The position numbers and the translations under genes were made by a program. Below, piece after piece: positions 57,991 through 64,000 of a stretch of 64,000 bases of DNA. The DNA lies in contig JBAIZL010000216.1 in assembly GCA_036971475.1 (NCBI GenBank), forward strand, positions 188,501-252,500, given 5' to 3'. The first letter of the stretch is position 1, and every line of letters starts with the position of its first letter. Under the pieces are notes generated by a model. It was not told where the DNA came from and did not search any database. It saw only the letters and a list, made by a program, of their open reading frames with translations. The stretch is from Prosapia bicincta (Eukaryota > Arthropoda > Insecta > Hemiptera > Cercopidae).

Positions 57991-59925
57991 TTTGGATTCT
58001 TAATACGATAAACGTACAAACTACGATCTAGTATACGATCTACGATTAGTATACTGATCTAAGTAAATCTAGTTTGTAAATTTATTTCTCTACTCATTAT
58101 ATTTATTTTAACAATTTTTATACATCGATTATTTATAGGACATATTTGTTTGCTTCTATCATGTTAGACAAAGCTCGAGCAAGGCGTTACGTGACAGTAC
58201 CAAGGAATCCGTCCTTTCGCTCAGCGAGGAGGTCACTACAGAGTTTCCGGTCTCTCTGACAGATACTCGCAGTGTTCTAAAGGTATTCTTCCAACGTCGT
58301 CCGGGACTCATGGCGTTAGGTTCGCTTACGCCTGGCTATACCTTCACAGCTATGGACGTTATCTGCACCGGGATTCGGAGTTTAGTCTCACCCTCCCATT
58401 CCGGTCGTACTGCTAATATAATGAGTGGGTCTTATATAATAATTAATGTTTTCATTCGAGTCAGTATTTGCAATACAAAAACCTTTCGAAATAGTGAGAG
58501 AAAAATCTGGTCGAATGAAAGCCTAAACAATAGTTCAAATTACATTGTACTCGTAATTGCAAACGTATTACTAATTATGGTAGAATTAAAATTGAAATAG
58601 GACTTGCTATCGTGGGTTGAACGCCTAACAAAGCAAGGTTGCCTGGTGCAAGGTTGCCAATTTTTTGTAACATTCAACAGTCGACGACACCTTCCTTACC
58701 ATAGTAACGAAACAACCCAAGACTGATCGACTGTGTCTGACAGCACAGGTCGACGGACGGACAGGAGACCCATTTGGCAGCAATGTGTCTCATCACATTG
58801 GCGGCAATGGCTCTCATCACCGTTGGTGTTGAACCAAGGACCAGCTCCAAACCTACGCCACGACAGGCGAAGCTCCAGTCATATTCCAATTTTAATTCTA
58901 TTATTAGGCTATGTGTTTATAATGCAACCCTAACATGTCCACAAAATGGAAAATTAACTCAAAACATTCTTAAGTCTATCTACAGTAAGTTTATAAAGTA
59001 GATTTTTAATTTCACCCGAACTTAAAGTAACGGTAGGGGTACGTGAATGCAAGAAAACAAGTTTATTCTTTACGCGATATAAATTTGAGTTGTATCCAAT
59101 ATGAAGAATAGGGGATGATTAAAAATAATAAATGTGATAATATAAGGGCATAAAACCCCCTTTGGAGGAAGGAAAGAGTGAGTCCGGCCTTATAAGCATA
59201 TCCACTCTAACAGAACATGAGGACATCTGAACATGCATGTAGGGACACAATGATTTCATAACGTTCTGCTAAGGAAAGAAAGTATGTATTAATATATATA
59301 ATCAGAGGCGTGTACGTGCAAGCTAATATGTGTGTGTGTGTCTGTGTGTATGCGTGTATGAGTGCGTGTTTTTTTGTGTATTCTGTATTATTACCTGTAC
59401 AAGATGGTGTATTATCAACAAAACTAGGCAAGGGAAAAAAAAGAATTTCTGAAGAAATATGCGCACAGAAACGTGAAAATAATCGCAGAAACAAACAGAA
59501 AATACTATGAAAAATAATTTATATGATACATTCTTAGTATCTCTTTTTCTTTAAAAAAAAACTAGTTTTGGTATCGAGTTCGGTTTCTAAATATATATAT
59601 ATATATATAATTTCGTAAGCCGAATTTTGAGAGAAAAATTGTGGGAGTTTGGAAGGTCGTACAGAGCTGGGGGTGGCTCAATGTAAATATATTGACACGA
59701 AGTAGCGGGGGGGGGGAAATAAAGGATTTTCTCAAATTACGACATATATAGAGTTTTGAGCAACTTCATTTATACCAAAAATCTCCATAAGAAATACATT
59801 GCAATGAAAAACAACTGAGTATGATTTTCAAATATTTCAGCTGAGAAACAGCTGTACAGATATTATATTAAAAACAGCTGAGTACAAACATTTTACCAGT
59901 ATCAAAGATTAATTAGACTTATAAA
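57991..59925. other. Spacer with two GC-richer patches of unknown nature
   Basis: The patch 58165-58425 has clearly higher GC and an open plus-strand frame running from after a stop near 58137 to 58600, with no recognised domain. The patch 58730-58870 is similar in composition and open on both strands for 66-75 codons. Both could be remnants of retroelements or of host exons. A GT-rich stretch lies at 59328-59365. Confidence 0.35.
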
Positions 59926-59929
59926 CTTG

Positions 59930-60283
59930 GGATAAGGTTTAGTTAATGGAGTACGACTGGTCGTACTTGATATGTTTGGCAATTGTATTAAATGAGAAAT
60001 AATCACTGGTTCTCGAAAAGGAAACATCATATTTTTACCAATAATTAAATTAATATCAAAATATCCTAACATCCCATTTCAAATGAAAAGAAACAAAAAT
60101 TTTTAAAGACTTGCATTTTCCATAACTATAAATAAGGCTCAGGGTCAAACATCCTTCAGAGCAGGACTTTAATTGACCGAGGCTGTTTTTACACATGGTC
60201 CACTTTATGTTGCACTAAGTCGAGTAAAATCTCAAGACAGATTTAAGATACATATTGAAAATACGATTAGTCAAAGAAATTAA
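59930..60283 (+). pseudogene. Helitron Rep/helicase C-terminal fragment, with stops
   Basis: One plus-strand frame, broken by several stop codons, shows the end of a Pif1-like Helitron helicase: EIITGSRKGNIIFLPII, then PFQMKRNKNF, then LAFSITINKAQGQT (helicase motif V region), EAVFTHGPLYVALSRVKS (motif VI region) and a short tail to 60283. In Helitrons these lie at the C-terminus of the Rep/helicase protein. The rest of the protein is missing. No CTRR-type 3' end with hairpin could be identified with confidence downstream. Confidence 0.85.
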
Positions 60284-61080
60284 TTTTTTACGCATTTACA
60301 AAAAATATAGTTCATGTAAGGAAATTTTATTATGAAAAACTTGAATTACATTATATTTATTATGTATTCAAAAATTAACATACGATAAAAACATTAAAAT
60401 TTATTTCAATAAGAATAGCGGCATTGGCCCCTAAGAGCCCCTAGCATTGTTTATATTTTCACAAACACGTCCATCTCTTGCAAATGGTTAATGGATTACC
60501 AATTAATTTTTTTCTTTAAATAATGAGCGTTTTAATAACAGGTTTTGAATTTTTTTTGTAACATGACGTGAGTTGTTTTGTTAACATTATTGACCGTTTG
60601 CAACAAAGTGCAAGTGGTTTTAATAAACTGAACACCATCACAGCATCGTAATTTGTAAAAATTATTTATTTTTAAAAAACTAGGTTTAAAAGAAACTCGA
60701 AATTTTACACATTATCAATTATTTTTCAAATAACTATCTTAAACACACAAAAATAATTTCAACTGTTGTGTGTTTGTGTGAAATATACTCCATACTGTAT
60801 TTGTGTAGCTCAAAGACCGCCTACACCAAAATTGAAACCTGCGTTATGCTGAAAAACACACTTATTGCAATCTATAGGTTGTGAAAATTTTGAATAAAAA
60901 TGCTTTTTGAATTGTTTATAGTTTCTATTGTAATATTTTTGCATTTAAATTGTAGTGTCTAATTGGTTATTAATGAAACAAAAAACTTATCAGAAACGAT
61001 ATTTTTGTTAGTTAATGTCGTTTTATGTACTTTACGTGAATAATATAGAATGTAAACACATGTATGTGCCACGTCTCTTT
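60284..61080. other. No gene recognised
   Basis: AT-rich spacer after the Helitron remnant. It may include the element's 3' end but I see no clear terminus. Confidence 0.4.
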
Positions 61081-61081
61081 A

Positions 61082-61149
<68 letters not shown>

Positions 61150-61228
61150 TAAATATAAAATACGTTTTCTTGTTTAATAATTTAAAACAACACAGGTTAT
61201 TGAAATACAAGAATATTTATTATTTTAT

Positions 61229-61273
61229 ATCCAAAGCTTTTCGTTGGCAAACAGTACCAACATCATCAGGAAT
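61229..61273 (-). ncRNA. Hammerhead ribozyme motif, left arm
   Basis: Minus strand mirror of 61331-61375: AUUC/GGAU stem I (one U-G), CUGAUGA, extra U, GUUGG/CCAAC stem II, GAA, AAGCUU stem III, U before cleavage. Confidence 0.78.
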
Positions 61274-61330
61274 GAAAATTACAACAATGTAACAATAATG
61301 TAATAATAATGTAACATTATTGTAATTTTC

Positions 61331-61375
61331 ATTCCTGATGATGTTGGTACTGTTTGCCAACGAAAAGCTTTGGAT
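61331..61375 (+). ncRNA. Hammerhead ribozyme motif, right arm
   Basis: Stem I AUUC/GGAU (61331-61334 with 61372-61375, including a U-G), CUGAUGA (61335-61341), extra U, stem II GUUGG/CCAAC, GAA (61362-61364), stem III AAGCUU (61365-61370), U61371 before the predicted cleavage. Core complete. Confidence 0.78.
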
Positions 61376-61416
61376 ATAAAATAATAAATATTCTTGTATT
61401 TCAATAACCTGTGTTG

Positions 61417-61499
<83 letters not shown>

Positions 61500-61544
61500 A
61501 TACATATATTTATATCCATGTAACGTTATTAAGGAATATAAAAA

Positions 61545-61905
61545 AGTAAATTCCTACTTCAGTCAACAAAAAGAAATTGTATTTTAAATATTTTAATTAA
61601 AAAACTACAAATAATATAAACATGTATGTTTGTATGTCAATATATATCAATATATATATATGATAGATTCAAAATATTCAGTGGGAAATTCGAAAGCGAA
61701 ATTAATTATTAAAATTAAAATGAAATACTTAAACTTAGTTAATAAATTAATATTTGAAAAAACTGTATTAACATCAAGTTCCATCCACTACAAGTTTTAA
61801 AAATGTATTTGATCTTGAGTGAATGAATAAAAATTATTTTATTAACGATTGTAAATTTGAACAAGATTTATATATATTATGGAGAGAGTGAACTAATAGA
61901 AAAAA
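61545..61905 (+). repeat. Interspersed repeat family A, copy 10
   Basis: Landmarks are AATAAATTAATATTTGAAAA, CTGTATTAACATCAAG, CCACTACAAGTTTTAAAAAT, TTGAGTGAATGAATAAAAA and TTTATTAACGATTGTAAATT, ending at GAGAGTGAACTAATAGAAAA. The 5' AACAGCTG part is missing or replaced. Confidence 0.72.
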
Positions 61906-63420
61906 TTGAATGATACAATCCACTATAAGGTAATTAACAAACATAACAGAATGTGTTTATCTTATTAACAACCATTACAATATAGGTCAGTATTTAAAGA
62001 CCCATAACCTAAACGTGCTATAGTACGATGCTGTCTAAAACAATATAAATAATTGAAAGAAAGATATTTATAATCGCTAAAACTGTAAAACGAGTTTTAA
62101 TATTGCTAATCATAAATTTGTATTTGCATTGTTCAGGTTAGAATAGGTATAATGCGTTTGAAATCCATTGGATATCTACAAATGTGTTGTAAATGGTTGT
62201 ATTGTAATAAAACCGTTAATGCAAGGGAATCTTGTGTTGCAACTGTTTAGAAGGCGTCTTACCATGTAACGAGTCACTTGTTCAGAATGGTAATAACGAG
62301 TATGGGCCTGCTTGAATAGTTCGCCTGATGATATACGGCGCGTTGTGCAAGCCCTTACAATTGCTAATGTTCTTGTTTGAATCCACTAGTAAAGTCCAAA
62401 ATGATTGCTTAACAAGTAGGTCAGCCGGCTAAGCACAGCCACTGTACACCCGGGCAACGATACGTTCTTGCGCAACCGTATGACGCATTTTACCCCCGCA
62501 GATTTGATTCTTTGATGGTACATTTACAGAATCGGCGAGAAGACATGTCGTTAAGATATTTTTTTAAATTTAAACAGGGAATATATTTTACATAGCGCTT
62601 TCTTAAATAAAGTAATAAAACTTTCAGTAATTTTGGGGCGATTTTTCCTTTGCTTTAATAGATCTTAAAAGTGAGCAAATAATATTGCTTTATTAATCTT
62701 ATTGGTTTTGAATTTTGTAATTTTCTTATATGGTGTGAAGAATATTGCTCCATTGTTTTTTTGTCTTGAATGGTTTACTTTTAAAGACAAACGTTAGTAT
62801 CTTATTATAGTTTTAGAAAATAAGGTCTTGAAGCAGGTATGGAGACGGCTTTATTATTGTGAGTTTAATGAACTCGCGTATCAAACTTTGTGAGCAGAAG
62901 AGACAAATCTCTCAAGTTATTGGCCTCGGAGTAGAATATGTCTTAAAATAGCACTTTATAAACCCCCTTATATATATATATACATAGCCTCGGTTAGTGA
63001 GCTTATTTACATTTAATGTAAAATTAACTTAAATAAAACTTATATTAATTAAATTTAACAATTGTGAATGATTAATGTAAGGATTCGAATAGTGCGATAC
63101 TAAAACTTTTCTTCTTTTAATGATTTCATAATTATTAAAATATCCAGGTAGAACTCTAAATACAGCACTGAATGTATTTAATGTTTTACAAATACACGTA
63201 TTAACATAGATTTTAAGAAAACAAATTAATTTAATTTTGTATTCTAAACAAACTGTTTGAACAATAACTATAAAGTATTGTTTTCTCGGGGTTTCTGAAT
63301 TAACATCTGAATTTACGAAGGCTTACATTTAGTGCAAAACCATTTATCTGTAAACCTTGTTAATTAAATAATTCTGAATTATTTATTTGTATATTTGGAT
63401 ATATTTTTCTGCCTTTCATA
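61906..63420. other. No gene recognised
   Basis: Mixed AT-rich sequence. A GC-richer stretch (62220-62540) has no long frame. ATG followed by GTAAGA on the minus strand near 62265 is not accompanied by a TATA/initiator pair, so I do not call an exon. Confidence 0.4.
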
Positions 63421-63427
63421 ACGTTAC

Positions 63428-63576
63428 AACATTGTTGACGCGTTTCGGAATGACTCCATTTTCAAAACTTGAATAATAATCTCTATAATACATTTTTAAT
63501 AAATAACTATATAAATTTTGAAAATGGAGTCATTCCGAAACGCGTAAACAAAGAAAAATATTGTAATGTTAAGAAA
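63428..63576. mobile_element. Foldback element with U3/A8 hammerhead-like cores
   Basis: The arms ACGCGTTTCGGAATGACTCC (63438-63457) and GGAGTCATTCCGAAACGCGT (about 63526-63545) are exact inverse complements, with TTTCATAACGTTACAACATT and a looser partner outside. Each arm reads UUGAAAA, extra U, GGA...UCC stem II, GAA, ACGCGU (63431-63468 minus; 63516-63549 plus). Stem I is only 2-3 bp. Confidence 0.65.
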
Positions 63577-63667
63577 GACAGAAAAATGTACTCGAATATA
63601 TTCAATTATTCTGAGCAGAAGTGAAGATGAGTATATTAAGAATTAACTTATGATTGTTTGACTAGCG

Positions 63668-63738
<71 letters not shown>

Positions 63739-63884
63739 GGTATTTAGTTTTGTGTCATTACTCGTTATATTTATGTGTGACGTCACTTTCACTAAAATAT
63801 TTTTTTAATATAATTTTTCCTAGTTATAATAACTACCACTGGACATATCACTTAATGGTATCCTCGTCTGTAATATTTTCAAAT

Positions 63885-63951
<67 letters not shown>

Positions 63952-64000
63952 CAATTACATTACAAAACAATGATTTAGTAATGCGTTGTTGTTTTAGTGA
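63577..64000. other. Microsatellite-rich right edge
   Basis: Compound (AT)n(GT)n at 63667-63736 and (AT)n at 63888-63948. No gene is seen. Confidence 0.6.

Larger units (their letters stand above)
61182..61422. mobile_element. 240-bp palindromic element with two hammerheads, between two (AT)n tracts
   Basis: The arms (from AAAACAACACAGGTTATTGA at about 61184 to its inverse TCAATAACCTGTGTTGTTTT ending about 61420) are nearly exact inverse complements of about 110 bp around a short ATG/AAT-rich centre (61291-61306). Both arms carry the same PLE-type hammerhead, one on each strand. (AT)n borders both sides (61083-61146 and 61421-61475). The ends match the element at 17612-17792. Confidence 0.85.

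Noticed and set aside
58335..58349. Minus-strand ATAGCTGTGAAG followed by GTATAG as exon 1 of the 53.7-kb cuticular gene
   Set aside because: It matches the MA-X-K plus donor pattern except that the start is ATA, not ATG, and no TATA/initiator pair lies upstream.

Overview
This 64 kb window is AT-rich, repeat-dense nuclear DNA of an arthropod, almost certainly an insect. The diagnosis rests on RR-2 (chitin-binding Rebers-Riddiford) cuticular protein genes with the classic layout: a 12-nt first coding exon (Met-Ala-X-Lys), a phase-0 intron, then one exon carrying the rest of the signal peptide and the mature protein. The species cannot be named from the sequence.

Genes. All recognisable host genes lie on the minus strand and belong to one cuticular-protein cluster. 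From right to left they are: a 234-codon exon 2 (53724-54425) whose exon 1 I cannot find; a two-exon gene (exon 2 34573-35313, exon 1 36038-36049); a second two-exon gene (exon 2 13421-13843, exon 1 16595-16606); and a lone MAFK exon 1 (175-186) whose exon 2 must lie off the left edge. The three visible promoters share a TATA box 27-34 nt upstream of a TATCA(G/C)T initiator and give 5' leaders of about 30-40 nt. In the two complete genes intron 1 starts with a (TG)n microsatellite next to the 5' splice site.

Mobile elements and repeats fill the rest. There are 3'-terminal fragments of a Penelope-like retroelement (PLE; 17.06-17.58 kb, 24.0-24.27 kb, 30.3-30.8 kb, 39.2-39.75 kb), a decayed Tc1/mariner-type element (12.48-13.02 kb) with a short deletion derivative (41.72-41.93 kb), a Helitron helicase remnant (59.93-60.28 kb), a 946-bp element with 59-bp inverted repeats (1.94-2.88 kb), and about ten copies of a roughly 450-bp interspersed family ('family A') that carries an internal (AT)n tract and, in two copies, a tRNA-like head. 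Tandem arrays include 78 bp x 29 (5.7-7.96 kb), 138 bp x 4 (14.0-14.6 kb), 54 bp x about 96 (18.0-23.25 kb), an (AT)n-spaced module x 8 (24.4-25.5 kb), 228 bp x 5 (27.5-28.6 kb), 152 bp x about 7 (40.4-41.5 kb), 159 bp x 54 (42.95-51.53 kb) and 25 bp x 7 (53.1 kb).

The most interesting signal is a set of hammerhead self-cleaving ribozyme motifs (CUGANGA, stem II, GAAA, tiny stem III, cleavage site, stem I) recurring in otherwise unrelated repeats: PLE 3' ends, several long foldback (inverted-repeat) elements and, in a variant form with a type-III-like topology, every monomer of the 54-copy satellite. Nearly all have one extra nucleotide between A9 and stem II. Three families have U3 and A8 in place of the usual C3-G8 pair. 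Many of the ribozyme-bearing pieces are embedded in or end at (AT)n tracts. Cleavage activity is not demonstrable from sequence alone.
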